A stretch of DNA of 64,000 bases from Candidatus Thorarchaeota archaeon. Its GTDB lineage: Archaea > Asgardarchaeota > Thorarchaeia > Thorarchaeales > Thorarchaeaceae. The stretch covers positions 56,974-120,973 of the forward strand of contig JAEOUN010000092.1 of NCBI GenBank assembly GCA_016839245.1. The letters are read 5' to 3'. Shown here piece after piece: positions 16,734 through 26,502 of the stretch (positions are counted from its first letter, which is position 1; each line of letters begins with the position of its first letter). A program made the position numbers and the translations under genes. The notes below the pieces were generated by a model. That model did no database searches, was not told the origin of the DNA, and saw only the letters and a program-made list of their open reading frames with translations.

Positions 16734-18944
16734 ATGGTGATTAATATTAAGAAAAGTAATACGCATTCAAGAATACTATCTATCGTCATTGTGTTTTGTT
16801 TTATATGGATTATAACTAACTCAGGACTTATAGAAATCCAGAACATAAAAGATGCAGATACAATGAACGTTGTAAACGAGAACACGATTTCTCCATGTAT
16901 TAAAGAGAGAATTTATGAAACGAGCTCCATTGATTATTCAGCATTGTGGAATCGTACCTATGGGGGATTTGAACAGGATCGTGTTTATGATATTATTCGA
17001 TGTAGTGATGATGGTTTTGTTATGGTTGGATATACAGCCAGCTTTACCGAAGGTGATAGTGATATTTGGGTCATCAAAACAGATGAGCAAGGTGAAGTGG
17101 TTTGGACTACAACAATAGGTACTGCAGCAGAGGACGAATCAGGAAATGCTATTATCGAATGTGAAAATGGCGATTTTGTCATTGCGGGTGTAACTGTTTC
17201 TGGAACTTATTATAATGCAAGACTAGATAGAATCACTGCTGAGGGTGAAGAAGTCTGGACATATCAGTTTGGAGATGACCTTCTAAATGATTATTTTGCC
17301 AATGTCCTTGAATCAAGTAGTGGTAATTTGTTAGCAATAGGCAATACTGAAAGTTATGGAGCGGGCGGTCAAGATGTCTTAGCCATCTATCTTGATAGAA
17401 ATGGAAATGAGATTTGGACCAGAACCTATGGGGGAAGTGATGAGGACCTTGCTAAGTCTGTAGTTGAATGTAATGATGGAGGTTACGCAATCCTTGCATC
17501 AACTCGTAGCAAAGGAGCTGGTGACTATGATTTCTGGCTCATCAGAATTGATGAAAGTGGTACAATATCATGGGATTTCACTTACGGAGGTATCTATAAC
17601 GATGTAGGTTACCAGATAATAAGCTACTATAATTTAGGATTTGTAATGGTTGGCATAACATTAAGTTTCGGAGATGCCCTAGGAGATTTCTATGTTATTA
17701 GAGTCAGTAAATACGGTGTTGTCTTATGGGAGCAGAACTTTGATGATGGAGATGCTGATGCTGCCTATGGAATAACTCTCTGCTCAAGAGGAGGCTTTGC
17801 TGTAATTGGTACTGTCGATGTTGGTACTGGAACTTCTCAGGTCAAAGTATTGCGTCTAGATCCTTCGTTAGTTGAAACGGGAAGTTATTACTATGGCGGT
17901 GCTGCTGCGGATTATGGATACAGTATAATTGAATCAAGACCTGAAGAATTTATAGTAGCAGGATATACAAACAGCTATGGAGCAGGATCCTATGATGCTT
18001 GGTTGTTTCTCATTCCTGGATTACCGGAATTTGTTAACACAAATCTAGACTATTACTTCGAATTTGGTGATTATCCGTATATTGATTTGTATGTTGAATC
18101 CACTGCTGAGATTGATAGTTGGTGGATGTCTGATACATCACATTTCAATATCACCGGTGGCTTTGGAGGATACGGAGCAATCTATACATTAACACCTCCA
18201 GATGTCGATTTCTATGAACTTACAGTCTATGTTAATAATACCGCAGGATATGAAGCTGAACTCTACCTATGGATAGAAGTGTATGATAGCATTCCACCTT
18301 ATTGGACTGAAATACCAGAAAATCAAACAGTAGAATATGGAGATGCCTTACAATATCAACTCGAAGCAGACGATATTTCAGGGATAGATCATTGGAGTTT
18401 AACTGGTTCTTCAGAATTTGAAATCGATTCCAACGGTATCATAATTAACAACCAATCGCTTGAAGTTGCTGAATACCAATTAGAGATTTCAGTCTATGAT
18501 ACATACCATCATGTAACTACTTGTTGTTTTACTGTTACCGTTGTAGATACAACTGCTCCAGAATGGACGCAAGAGCCAGAGGATCAAACCATCAATTTTG
18601 GAGATGCATTCATCTATAACCTGAACGCAACAGATCTCTCTGGAATTATTTGGACTGTCGATGATACATCAAGATTCACCGTGGATTGGCAAGGACGTAT
18701 TAGGAGCATTGTACCGCTTTCAGTTGGTGACCATGGCGTTTCAGTGCATGCCATTGACCCATATGGAAATACCCTCGATGGAACTTTCACAATCACAGTG
18801 TTGAGTCCCTCGACAGCAACCACTGGAGTAACATTATTTCAATTAGAAACTGCAGCAATTCTGTTCGTTGCGGGAAGTGTAGCAACAATGGCAGTGGTTA
18901 TGATTTTCTACTTACTAGGCAAAAGACGAACCCCAAGCAAGTGA
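16734..18944 (+). CDS. Surface beta-propeller protein with Ig/cadherin-like modules
   Basis: 736 residues with a signal anchor at about 15-32. Seven repeats of about 50 residues (roughly 62-420), each with a W(T)..YGG, D.G(F/Y)...G and D.W(L/V)I.(I/V)D pattern, suggest a seven-bladed propeller. Three beta-sandwich modules follow (about 430-705). The last two share the TAPEW..QTI..G pattern with the end of the C25 protease at 7602-14585. A membrane helix (about 707-730) and a basic tail close the protein. The start is ATG at 16734 behind GGATG. It is probably displayed on the cell surface; the ligand is unknown. Confidence 0.82.
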   Translation: MVINIKKSNTHSRILSIVIVFCFIWIITNSGLIEIQNIKDADTMNVVNENTISPCIKERIYETSSIDYSALWNRTYGGFEQDRVYDIIRCSDDGFVMVGYTASFTEGDSDIWVIKTDEQGEVVWTTTIGTAAEDESGNAIIECENGDFVIAGVTVSGTYYNARLDRITAEGEEVWTYQFGDDLLNDYFANVLESSSGNLLAIGNTESYGAGGQDVLAIYLDRNGNEIWTRTYGGSDEDLAKSVVECNDGGYAILASTRSKGAGDYDFWLIRIDESGTISWDFTYGGIYNDVGYQIISYYNLGFVMVGITLSFGDALGDFYVIRVSKYGVVLWEQNFDDGDADAAYGITLCSRGGFAVIGTVDVGTGTSQVKVLRLDPSLVETGSYYYGGAAADYGYSIIESRPEEFIVAGYTNSYGAGSYDAWLFLIPGLPEFVNTNLDYYFEFGDYPYIDLYVESTAEIDSWWMSDTSHFNITGGFGGYGAIYTLTPPDVDFYELTVYVNNTAGYEAELYLWIEVYDSIPPYWTEIPENQTVEYGDALQYQLEADDISGIDHWSLTGSSEFEIDSNGIIINNQSLEVAEYQLEISVYDTYHHVTTCCFTVTVVDTTAPEWTQEPEDQTINFGDAFIYNLNATDLSGIIWTVDDTSRFTVDWQGRIRSIVPLSVGDHGVSVHAIDPYGNTLDGTFTITVLSPSTATTGVTLFQLETAAILFVAGSVATMAVVMIFYLLGKRRTPSK

Positions 18945-19043
18945 GTATCAATTAAGTCAAATTATATGGAGCACGAATACATCCTACAGGAACAGCGATT
19001 TATCTTATACCATATATTTTAGAAAAGCAAATAGGTTACAAGA

Positions 19044-19068
19044 GGTTAACAAGATTATTTTGTTAACC
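19044..19068 (+). promoter_or_regulatory. Perfect 9-bp inverted repeat upstream of a surface-protein gene
   Basis: GGTTAACAA (19044-19052) and TTGTTAACC (19060-19068) flank a 7-nt loop. A TATA-like CATATATTTTA lies near 19008, placing the repeat at about the transcription start of the gene at 19145. It may be an operator or a leader hairpin. No T-run follows, so it is unlikely to be a terminator of the preceding gene. Confidence 0.45.
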
Positions 19069-19144
19069 CTAAACTGCAAAACTAGATAAGAGTAGAATCA
19101 TCAAGATAGTCCAATTTTCGTATCAATCTCGCGAGTGAAAATAC

Positions 19145-21418
19145 ATGATTAGTAAAACACAGTCAATCTTGATTATCTTCTTGATGATATCATCAGCCGC
19201 ATTACCTCTAGGAATGATTACTCATGGAACGAGTACAAGCACGCTGATTAATGGTTCGAATGCAGTTCAGGCAGAAACTGATTTTAATAGGGTTACATGG
19301 GAAGAAAATCTCTTCCCAAATAAAGGATTAGAAGAATGGTCAAATCCAACTACTCCTAATAACATCTACACATATAGAAGTACTGAAAAAGCAGCTTGGT
19401 ATGAAACTACAAATTACATTGAAGGAGTTCAGTCTCTTGGAATGCATGCAAGAGCATTAGATCCCCTTCATTACTCAGAAACAAGTTTATGCCAAACAAG
19501 TCAAATCTATTGGAGCAATCCGTTAAATGCAACACTTGATTTTGATTGGTACTTGGACGAGATTGGCAATCCAACGGATCAAGACTACTTCTTATTGCAA
19601 ATTCGAATAAGCAACAGAATCATGTATTATTACCTTGGATGTGAAACGACAGCATATTCTAATGGTACAAATGGACGCTATTTCATTGATGGGCCAACCA
19701 AAAACTGGAATCATCTTCACCTGAATCTGACAAGTGATTTCATCGACCAATTCTCTCTATTACCAACAGAATTCCAGACAATGTATTGGTATGTCAGAAG
19801 TTACTCTACGACATATACTCGAGTCTTTCTTGATGATGTTAATCTGATTAATGGTACGACTGTTAATATTGGTGGTTCCATTCTTAATGGTGACTTCGAA
19901 ATATATGGGTACTGGAGTATCCCATCATCATCCGATCCTGCAGATATCTCACAATCCCCAGAAAAACAAGAAGGTGATTGGAGCATGAATATGACTGTAA
20001 TTTCCTATGATTACAATTCATATGCCTATGCTGGTTATGAACCAAATAAGCTCCTATCGGATTCAAACCAAGGCGAACTTTCATTTAAGTGGAAAATTGA
20101 TGATTGGGTAAATCCTACAACGAGTAACTATGCTCGTATGATCATCACTGCATATAATGCAACTATGGACTTTCAATTATACTATTACTTTGCAGTAGGA
20201 GGATCTGGAACAACACCACCAATCATTGGCGGTAATCCCATTAAAATCAAAGCAGATAGTTTCAATGTAACAGACACTTGGAATGAGTTCGACAGAAATA
20301 TCTGGGAAGATTTCACTGCAGTTTATGAAACAGAGAATCTTTGGATTGAAGAAATAGAAATACAACTGAGAACTACTGAAGATGATAGCCGCTTATCGGT
20401 CTTATTTGATGATATCTCTTTTCTAACATCTATCCTTAATGATATGAACTATGAACATCAAAATGATGTTGGAACTTCAATTGAAGGATGGTCCATCTAT
20501 TCCGGACCAGATGTATTGACAGTAACAAATTTTTCATCAAGCGGTACAAAAGCTGCGAATCTTTCAATATCCAATTACGACTCATTTTATGGTGAGCAGA
20601 GGACTGGACAACTTGCTGTAAGCAGTAACACCGAACTTATTCTTGACTTCAACATCTATATCGATTCATTCAATACATCTTCTGAAGACTTTGTATTCAT
20701 ACAAATGATGTTTGACGATGTGTCATTTGCATATGTCATAGCTAATTCAACCTCGGAGTTCGAGTCATACTTAGGTGAAGAGAATCATCATTTTATCCTT
20801 CTTTCAGACACCGTAGTAATAGGAGAATGGATGAATTTCCAACGAGATATCATTCATGACTATGAAGAGGTGTTTGGAAACTTACCAGATACATATCTGA
20901 CCAGTCTCAATCTCATTGCAGACGCTGTAGAAGGCAGTATACTTACTGTCTTTTTCGACGATGTCTATATCTATTATGATTCTGCACCTGAGATAACAGA
21001 TGTTGAACATATGCCTTCAGAGCCAACAGCAGGTAGTTCGGTAGTAATTTCTGCGATGGTTATTGATGCCACGACATCTTCAGTTGAAGTCAACCTAAGA
21101 GTCAATAATGGTACTTGGAGCAATGTTTTGATGAATCATGTTTCAGGTACCCTATATGAAACTACTATCACAGGTTTGCTTGCAGATTCTGTTGTAGAAT
21201 ACAGTATCACTGCAATTGACGCATTTGGTAAAACAAAGGTGGCTATGAATGGTACGGACTATTTCAGATTCATTGTGAGTTCTTCAAGCAATATAACAAC
21301 CACAACTTCAACCCAACCAGAAAATGCAGGTTTATTAACTGCCATTTTTATAGTGGTTTCTTTAGTTGCTATTGGAGTCGTATTCGTTCTATATAACTTC
21401 GTATACAAGAAACGCTAG
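19145..21418 (+). CDS. Surface protein with three jelly-roll-like modules (paralogue of 23350-25692)
   Basis: 757 residues. A signal segment (5-24) is followed by three tandem modules of about 180 residues (48-237, 245-425, 432-612), each ending in an F(L/F)DD motif (FLDDVNL, LFDDISF, FFDDVYI). This is typical of beta-sandwich carbohydrate-binding-like folds. A fibronectin/Ig-like domain (about 615-712), a Ser/Thr-rich linker, a membrane helix (729-752) and KKR follow. Many N-glycosylation sequons are present. It has the same architecture as the protein encoded at 23350-25692. Sugar binding is inferred from fold resemblance only. Confidence 0.78.
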   Translation: MISKTQSILIIFLMISSAALPLGMITHGTSTSTLINGSNAVQAETDFNRVTWEENLFPNKGLEEWSNPTTPNNIYTYRSTEKAAWYETTNYIEGVQSLGMHARALDPLHYSETSLCQTSQIYWSNPLNATLDFDWYLDEIGNPTDQDYFLLQIRISNRIMYYYLGCETTAYSNGTNGRYFIDGPTKNWNHLHLNLTSDFIDQFSLLPTEFQTMYWYVRSYSTTYTRVFLDDVNLINGTTVNIGGSILNGDFEIYGYWSIPSSSDPADISQSPEKQEGDWSMNMTVISYDYNSYAYAGYEPNKLLSDSNQGELSFKWKIDDWVNPTTSNYARMIITAYNATMDFQLYYYFAVGGSGTTPPIIGGNPIKIKADSFNVTDTWNEFDRNIWEDFTAVYETENLWIEEIEIQLRTTEDDSRLSVLFDDISFLTSILNDMNYEHQNDVGTSIEGWSIYSGPDVLTVTNFSSSGTKAANLSISNYDSFYGEQRTGQLAVSSNTELILDFNIYIDSFNTSSEDFVFIQMMFDDVSFAYVIANSTSEFESYLGEENHHFILLSDTVVIGEWMNFQRDIIHDYEEVFGNLPDTYLTSLNLIADAVEGSILTVFFDDVYIYYDSAPEITDVEHMPSEPTAGSSVVISAMVIDATTSSVEVNLRVNNGTWSNVLMNHVSGTLYETTITGLLADSVVEYSITAIDAFGKTKVAMNGTDYFRFIVSSSSNITTTTSTQPENAGLLTAIFIVVSLVAIGVVFVLYNFVYKKR

Positions 21419-21426
21419 TAAGAGAT

Positions 21427-21447
21427 CTCAGCCCATAAAGGGCTGAG
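21427..21447 (+). terminator. Intrinsic-type terminator
   Basis: CTCAGCCC / GGGCTGAG make a perfect 8-bp, GC-rich stem with loop ATAAA. It starts 9 nt after the stop of the surface-protein gene and is followed on the plus strand by CTTCATATTTTTC. Confidence 0.72.
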
Positions 21448-21539
21448 CTTCATATTTTTCGCAAAATCAGGAACCACTTTTTCTATGACTGCGACAACAT
21501 GCTTGTTATGTATTCTAGATTTCATCTTAATTCAGAGAA

Positions 21540-22286
21540 CTATAGATATTCGAGGAGTTCTTCTAAATTCCTAATAACCAGATAGTCTCTGTCTGCTCCT
21601 GAAGAATTATCATCCTCTTTTGATAGTAACACAGGTTTCATTCCTGCTCTTCGAGCTGCTTCCACATCAAGATTCACTTTGTTACCAACAAAAATACATC
21701 TTGAAGGATTTATACCAAGTTCATAGGCATTCATGATAAGCATAAATGGCGAAGGCTTGCTGTACCCTTTTACAAGAGTCCATTGCAGACTCTGAAACAG
21801 ATGTCTGATACCAGAAGATGTAAGCAAATTATGAGGACTTTCTGTCCAATTTGTTGCGACTCCCATCTTATATCCTCGAGAAGCCAATTCTTCAAGAACC
21901 TCTTTTGCTCTGTCTCTTAGTACATTTGGCTTGCTTTTTAGTAATTCATCCCAGAGTCTTTGGTATTCACGAGACCTTTCCTCGATATTTTCTCTCACTC
22001 CCAAATTCTCAAGAAGAATACGATCAAAGTATATCCATTCCACTTCAGAGAGAGTATAGTCTGGACCAGTTGCACTTTCATCAACAAGATTTGCAAGAGC
22101 AATCTCAGCTTTTTCATGTGCTGCATCTAGTTCGTTTGTAGATACAATAAAGTCGTTTCCGATGACCATACTAAGGAATTTCATGTGGTATTCTTCAACT
22201 GAATAAGGTAATGTATATAGAGTGTCTCCAAGGTCAAAAATAACAGCTTTATACCCTTCAAGAAGATTTGATTTCAATTTGCGCAC
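21540..22286 (-). CDS. HAD-superfamily hydrolase
   Basis: 248 residues with a Rossmann-like HAD core and helical cap. Motif I reads FDLGDTL (Asp18, Gly20, Asp21). The usual DxD acid/base position at +2 is Gly here, with Asp one place later, a variant seen in some HAD members. Motif II is VATNWTES, motif III is a Lys near KGYSKPSP, and motif IV is FVGNKVNLDVEAA with Asp after Asn. The likely activity is a phosphatase of unknown substrate. GTG at 22286 has no clear ribosome binding site; TTG at 22277 has AGGTG upstream and may be the true start. Confidence 0.83.
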   Translation of the reverse strand: MRKLKSNLLEGYKAVIFDLGDTLYTLPYSVEEYHMKFLSMVIGNDFIVSTNELDAAHEKAEIALANLVDESATGPDYTLSEVEWIYFDRILLENLGVRENIEERSREYQRLWDELLKSKPNVLRDRAKEVLEELASRGYKMGVATNWTESPHNLLTSSGIRHLFQSLQWTLVKGYSKPSPFMLIMNAYELGINPSRCIFVGNKVNLDVEAARRAGMKPVLLSKEDDNSSGADRDYLVIRNLEELLEYL

Positions 22287-22362
22287 CTAAGATATCTATC
22301 CGGAATTCAAGCAATCGACTGAACTCTTTTATTTAAGTATAACACATGTTCATTGAAAATTA

Positions 22363-23289
22363 ATGACAATAGTTTTACGCCCTTTTCACCATATTGAAGA
22401 TTTCAACAGAGTAAGAGGCTTCCTTATTGAAACTCATGCATTAACGAAGACATTCCACAACTGGATTCCATCAATGTTTGAAAATATGTGGCGAGGACCA
22501 TGCGGTACTGAATATAAGAATGAAGAGGATGAATATGTGAAAATTTGGGAAGATGTGGGAGAAAACTCGTTGAACTCAAGAATAGTCGCTATAACGATTT
22601 GCAAACCTAGTGGCGATTGTCATATCTTTATTCATCCAGACCACAGAGACATAGAGAAAAAAATTGTACTTTGGATTGAAGATCAAATAGATCGATTTCA
22701 AAAAGATAAGAAACAAAAAATACTTGCCTTTCGTGTAAATGAATGGGACCAATATCGTCAAAAGCTCCTTTTAACGCTTGGATACGAAGACCAAGGACCA
22801 AGAGAGCACGAGAGGATTCGCCCACTTAATTTACCCATTCCAAGCATGAAAATACCTGAAGGCTATTCAATCAGACATGTCGATGTTGAAAAGGACTTTG
22901 AAAAGTATCGTGCAGCTCTTTGTTCAGTATTCAAACATTGCTGTAATATGACGCGGCATCTTGCGAAAGTCTATAGCAAAGCTGAGTTCTACAACGATGA
23001 ACTTGATATTGTTGTGGTCGCTCCAGATGATAGTTTTGCTGCATTCACAACTGTTCGAATTGATCCGATTAGCAGATTCGCTGAACTAGAACCAGTAGGT
23101 GTCCATCCAGACCATAGACGAAAAGGGTTGGGAAAAGCAATTTGCTTAGAAGGACTTCGTAGGCTTCAAAAATACAATCCTCAATCTGTAGTAATCCTTG
23201 GTGCAGCTAATACTGAAGCTGCAACAAAACTCTATGATTCACTTGGATTCACTTGTTCTAACATCCATTACTGGGTAAAAAGATGGTAG
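22363..23289 (+). CDS. Tandem GNAT acetyltransferase
   Basis: 308 residues. The second half holds a complete GNAT motif A, VGVHPDHRRKGLGKAI (245-260), and a closing YDSLGF. The first half has a weaker HPDHRDIEKK loop around 91-100, so the protein is probably two GNAT folds with one active site. No ribosome binding site precedes ATG 22363, while TTTATTTAAG at about 22330 could be a TATA box about 30 nt upstream. The mRNA may therefore be leaderless. The substrate is unknown. Confidence 0.8.
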   Translation: MTIVLRPFHHIEDFNRVRGFLIETHALTKTFHNWIPSMFENMWRGPCGTEYKNEEDEYVKIWEDVGENSLNSRIVAITICKPSGDCHIFIHPDHRDIEKKIVLWIEDQIDRFQKDKKQKILAFRVNEWDQYRQKLLLTLGYEDQGPREHERIRPLNLPIPSMKIPEGYSIRHVDVEKDFEKYRAALCSVFKHCCNMTRHLAKVYSKAEFYNDELDIVVVAPDDSFAAFTTVRIDPISRFAELEPVGVHPDHRRKGLGKAICLEGLRRLQKYNPQSVVILGAANTEAATKLYDSLGFTCSNIHYWVKRW

Positions 23290-23319
23290 ACTATACGTGT
23301 ACCACAAAAAAAGAGAGAA

Positions 23320-23342
23320 AGTCCAGTCTGATTGACTGGACT
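23320..23342 (-). terminator. Intrinsic-type terminator between convergent genes
   Basis: AGTCCAGTC / GACTGGACT form a perfect 9-bp stem with a 5-nt loop, just after the stop of the minus-strand gene at 23350. On the minus strand it is followed by TTTCTCTCTTTTTTT, a strong T-tract. It could also limit read-through from the plus-strand GNAT gene. Confidence 0.78.
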
Positions 23343-23349
23343 CAACGAA

Positions 23350-25692
23350 TTAGCGTTTCTTTAGTACAAGAATATAGTAGATGGATACCACTGCAATTAC
23401 AGCGATAACACCAGCAATTACAGCTATTGCAAGGAAAGCTCCACCATTTGGTGGAGTTGAGGTTGGAGTAGTCGTTGTGGTGTTGGTCGTTGTAGTTGTT
23501 GTTGTATTGGAACTCGATGAGCCAACGGTGAAACTGAAGTACTCAGTTCCGTCTAATGCAGTAGATGACTTTCCATATTCATCTACAGCTGTGATACTGT
23601 ATTCCACAACTGCATCACCAAGTAAGCTGGTAATATTCAATTCGAATCTGTTACCGACTTCATTTTCCATTTCAGTATGAATCCATGAACCTTCATTGAT
23701 ACGATAATTCAATGTAACTGAAGATAGAGTTGCATCTACTACAGTGGCAGCAATGAAAACAAAACCACCAGCAGCTGGATTCATCGGTGTCTGTTCGACA
23801 TCTGATATTTCAGGAGCGGGATCCTCGTAGATATATAGGTCATCCATGAAAACAACTAGTTTGCTTCCCTCATCGGTGCCACCCCATATTTCAATATCAT
23901 AGATATAATCATCAAGAGGCAATCCAAACATCAACTCAAGGGTATGTACTATATCGATATGCCAGTTTACCCATGTACCAACCAAGTTAATTTCTGGTAG
24001 CAGAACTAATGCCTCACCTTCGCCGGGAGTGTATAGATCATCGACTGGTGTTGCGTTAGCTATTGGAATTATCAAAAGATTATCATTGAAATTCAAGACA
24101 ATGAAAAGATAGTCATTTGAAGATTGGTTGAAGGTTTCAAGATACCAATTGAAGTCCAGAATATATTCTGTAGTATCATCGATTTGAAGGTAGTCCAATT
24201 CTTGATATCTACTCAGTTCATCGCCGTTCTCTAGAGTGATGTTAGCGGCTTTCTCGCCATTGCATGAAAAATCTGTTACTGTATGAGCTGGGTCAACATT
24301 GAATTCGCCATCCCAGCCATAGATTGGTTCACCAACATCGTGTTGATCTTCGTATCCTCCATCATGCAAGATAGATGTCGTCAAAGATGCATCATCAAAG
24401 AGAATAGAAATTCGTGATCCAACATCTTCAGCAGTTACGTAGAAGTAAATTGTTTCAATTAAAACATCAGAGTCTGGATAGCGTGAATGCACATCATCGA
24501 CAATACTTCGATTGAATAAGTTCCAAACGCCTGTCGTATTGAATCCATCCGCTTCAAATTCGATATCATTGGGTCCGCCCAAGGTCTGTGGTCCACCACC
24601 ATAACCAAAACTGTAGAATAAGTAAAATGAATCTGAACTATTACTACACTCAACCCACATGTACGCTCGCGAATTCCAAGTAGAGACCTGCCAATCAGCA
24701 ATATACCAATAGAAGCTGAATTGGTCCTTGTTTAGAGTTGTAGGCATCTTGTAAATGCTTGAACTTAATCTTGCATACCCTGTATCTCCTTGCGTATTTA
24801 TTGTTACATTGAGACTCCAATCTCCCTCGACTCGTGTTGTACTCTGAGAAACATCTCCAGAACCGGCGTCGTAATTAAATCCCCACCACCAAGAACCAGT
24901 AAAACCAGTTTCAAAGTTACCTGCGTTTATACTTCCACCAACTAGAGTCGATGAACCATTTGTAAAATATACATTATCAATATATGCACGAGACCATTCA
25001 TATTCATAGCTTATAACATGAAATTGAAATCGACTTAGATATAGGAGGCTGCTTGTTCCAAATGCATCAATATAGTCTTGAGTCACATTTCGGCTGAATG
25101 TATTCCATTGTTGAAGTGATCCTATATCAATCAAGAAATACGCTTGCGAACTTGTATTTGTGGCACTCATTGATGAACCAATTCTATAGTAGATATTTCG
25201 ACTTGAAGATCCAAATGGAACGTATAATTCTAAGCAGTCACCCAGATCAGCATTGGCCAATGTATCAATATAGTAATCAAAGGACACAGTAAGATTTGCA
25301 GGATTCATTATGGAACTCCATGATTGAAGAAAGAGATATGCTTGTGCCGGGTGATAGTAATCAGTACCCTTTGCCATCAAACGAGCAGATCTAGCTCCTT
25401 CACTGACTATTGAATACTCAAGATCCATGTCAATCATCTGAGTACGTACTATTGATAGATCAGCAGGTTCATGAGCCGTAACCCAATCCTCAAAACCTCC
25501 ATTGGGAAACATCTCCGTTCTAGTATTGACTCTATTCAAATCAGTTTCTGACACATCAATACTATTTGTTGTTACAAGATTCACCGTATTGCTATCATTT
25601 GAAATAGGCGCAGCTATTTGAGCCAATGAAACAAACAATACTTGACAGGTTAGTAAAATTACTAAAGCTGTTGATAATCGTTTTCTGTCCAT
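23350..25692 (-). CDS. Surface protein with three jelly-roll-like modules (paralogue of 19145-21418)
   Basis: 780 residues: a signal segment (about 8-28), three tandem beta-sandwich modules ending in YIDNVYF, LFDDASL and FMDDLYI, and an Ig/fibronectin-like domain. A long Thr/Asn run (GC-biased repeat at about 23465-23515), a membrane helix and KKR close it. ATG at 25692 is preceded by GAGGAGTG, and a TATA-like GGTATATTAA lies about 55 nt upstream. It matches the 19145-21418 protein in order and motifs, indicating duplication. It is probably an anchored, glycosylated surface protein. Binding partner unknown. Confidence 0.78.
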   Translation of the reverse strand: MDRKRLSTALVILLTCQVLFVSLAQIAAPISNDSNTVNLVTTNSIDVSETDLNRVNTRTEMFPNGGFEDWVTAHEPADLSIVRTQMIDMDLEYSIVSEGARSARLMAKGTDYYHPAQAYLFLQSWSSIMNPANLTVSFDYYIDTLANADLGDCLELYVPFGSSSRNIYYRIGSSMSATNTSSQAYFLIDIGSLQQWNTFSRNVTQDYIDAFGTSSLLYLSRFQFHVISYEYEWSRAYIDNVYFTNGSSTLVGGSINAGNFETGFTGSWWWGFNYDAGSGDVSQSTTRVEGDWSLNVTINTQGDTGYARLSSSIYKMPTTLNKDQFSFYWYIADWQVSTWNSRAYMWVECSNSSDSFYLFYSFGYGGGPQTLGGPNDIEFEADGFNTTGVWNLFNRSIVDDVHSRYPDSDVLIETIYFYVTAEDVGSRISILFDDASLTTSILHDGGYEDQHDVGEPIYGWDGEFNVDPAHTVTDFSCNGEKAANITLENGDELSRYQELDYLQIDDTTEYILDFNWYLETFNQSSNDYLFIVLNFNDNLLIIPIANATPVDDLYTPGEGEALVLLPEINLVGTWVNWHIDIVHTLELMFGLPLDDYIYDIEIWGGTDEGSKLVVFMDDLYIYEDPAPEISDVEQTPMNPAAGGFVFIAATVVDATLSSVTLNYRINEGSWIHTEMENEVGNRFELNITSLLGDAVVEYSITAVDEYGKSSTALDGTEYFSFTVGSSSSNTTTTTTTNTTTTTPTSTPPNGGAFLAIAVIAGVIAVIAVVSIYYILVLKKR

Positions 25693-25826
25693 AGTTTCAC
25701 TCCTCTATCATGAGTATTCCTAATCTATGGCGAGAAATTGAGTTAATATACCTTGAGGAGATAAATCGGTCTTCTTGGATAGGTATCAGGAGAAGGAATT
25801 TGAAAAATCAAATTCGAGCTAGAACA

Positions 25827-26441
25827 TCATTCATATGAATTTTTCACTGCATTTATGCCAACTTCTCGAGCCCTCTTAATATACTCAATATTTTCATGTA
25901 TTGAATTTCTGCCATTCATACCGGTTGCAACTATTTGGTCCACGTAACTCATCCCAAGATAATCACAAATTTCTCGAAACATGCCAATTGTATGGCGTGC
26001 GTAATAATCATTACCACCACCCATTGAGATAGCTAGAATCACTTGTTTTTCCTGAAAGATGCGTTGGTCAAGTCCATACCAACGGTCAATGAAGGTCTTC
26101 ATTTGAGTACTTGGACCCCACCAATAGATAGGTGTACCTAGCACCCATACATCACTCTTTTCCATCAAGTCTAGAACTTGTTTCATATCATCATCATGTA
26201 TACAATTGCTATTCCTTTTGCAGTGATCGCAAGCGCAACATGGTTCAATATCAAGACTTGAGAGAATTACCTTTTCTGTAAAAGCCTTGCATTCTGCCGC
26301 ACCAGCTAATATTGTATCAATGAGTGTTTCCGTATTTGCACCTCTTCGAGGGCTTCCAACAATTCCTAAGACATGTTTCTTTCCAGATGAGTGCATAACT
26401 AGTTCTTCTCTTTGTTCGACAAATTGCATTTTTTTCTTCAT
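25827..26441 (-). CDS. Iron-sulfur flavoprotein (Isf-like, flavodoxin fold)
   Basis: 204 residues. The flavodoxin-like FMN site reads GSPRRGANTE (29-38), with GTPIYWWGPS later. A compact cluster motif Cys68-x2-Cys71-x2-Cys74-x5-Cys80 matches the 4Fe-4S ligation pattern of archaeal iron-sulfur flavoproteins. The expected role is electron transfer or reduction of small oxidants (oxygen, peroxide or quinone). GGAGAGGA lies immediately before ATG 26441; Met5 may be the real start. It is on the same strand as, and 61 nt after, the acetyltransferase gene. Confidence 0.85.
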   Translation of the reverse strand: MKKKMQFVEQREELVMHSSGKKHVLGIVGSPRRGANTETLIDTILAGAAECKAFTEKVILSSLDIEPCCACDHCKRNSNCIHDDDMKQVLDLMEKSDVWVLGTPIYWWGPSTQMKTFIDRWYGLDQRIFQEKQVILAISMGGGNDYYARHTIGMFREICDYLGMSYVDQIVATGMNGRNSIHENIEYIKRAREVGINAVKNSYE

Positions 26442-26502
26442 TCCTCTCCAATTAAGTATGGAATTAATTCCAAATTTGTTTTCAGTCTCATATTACGAAT
26501 TT

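Noticed and set aside
23460..23520. Possible tandem DNA repeat rich in GTT/GTC
   Set aside because: It is the codon run for the Thr/Asn-rich linker of the surface protein at 23350-25692.
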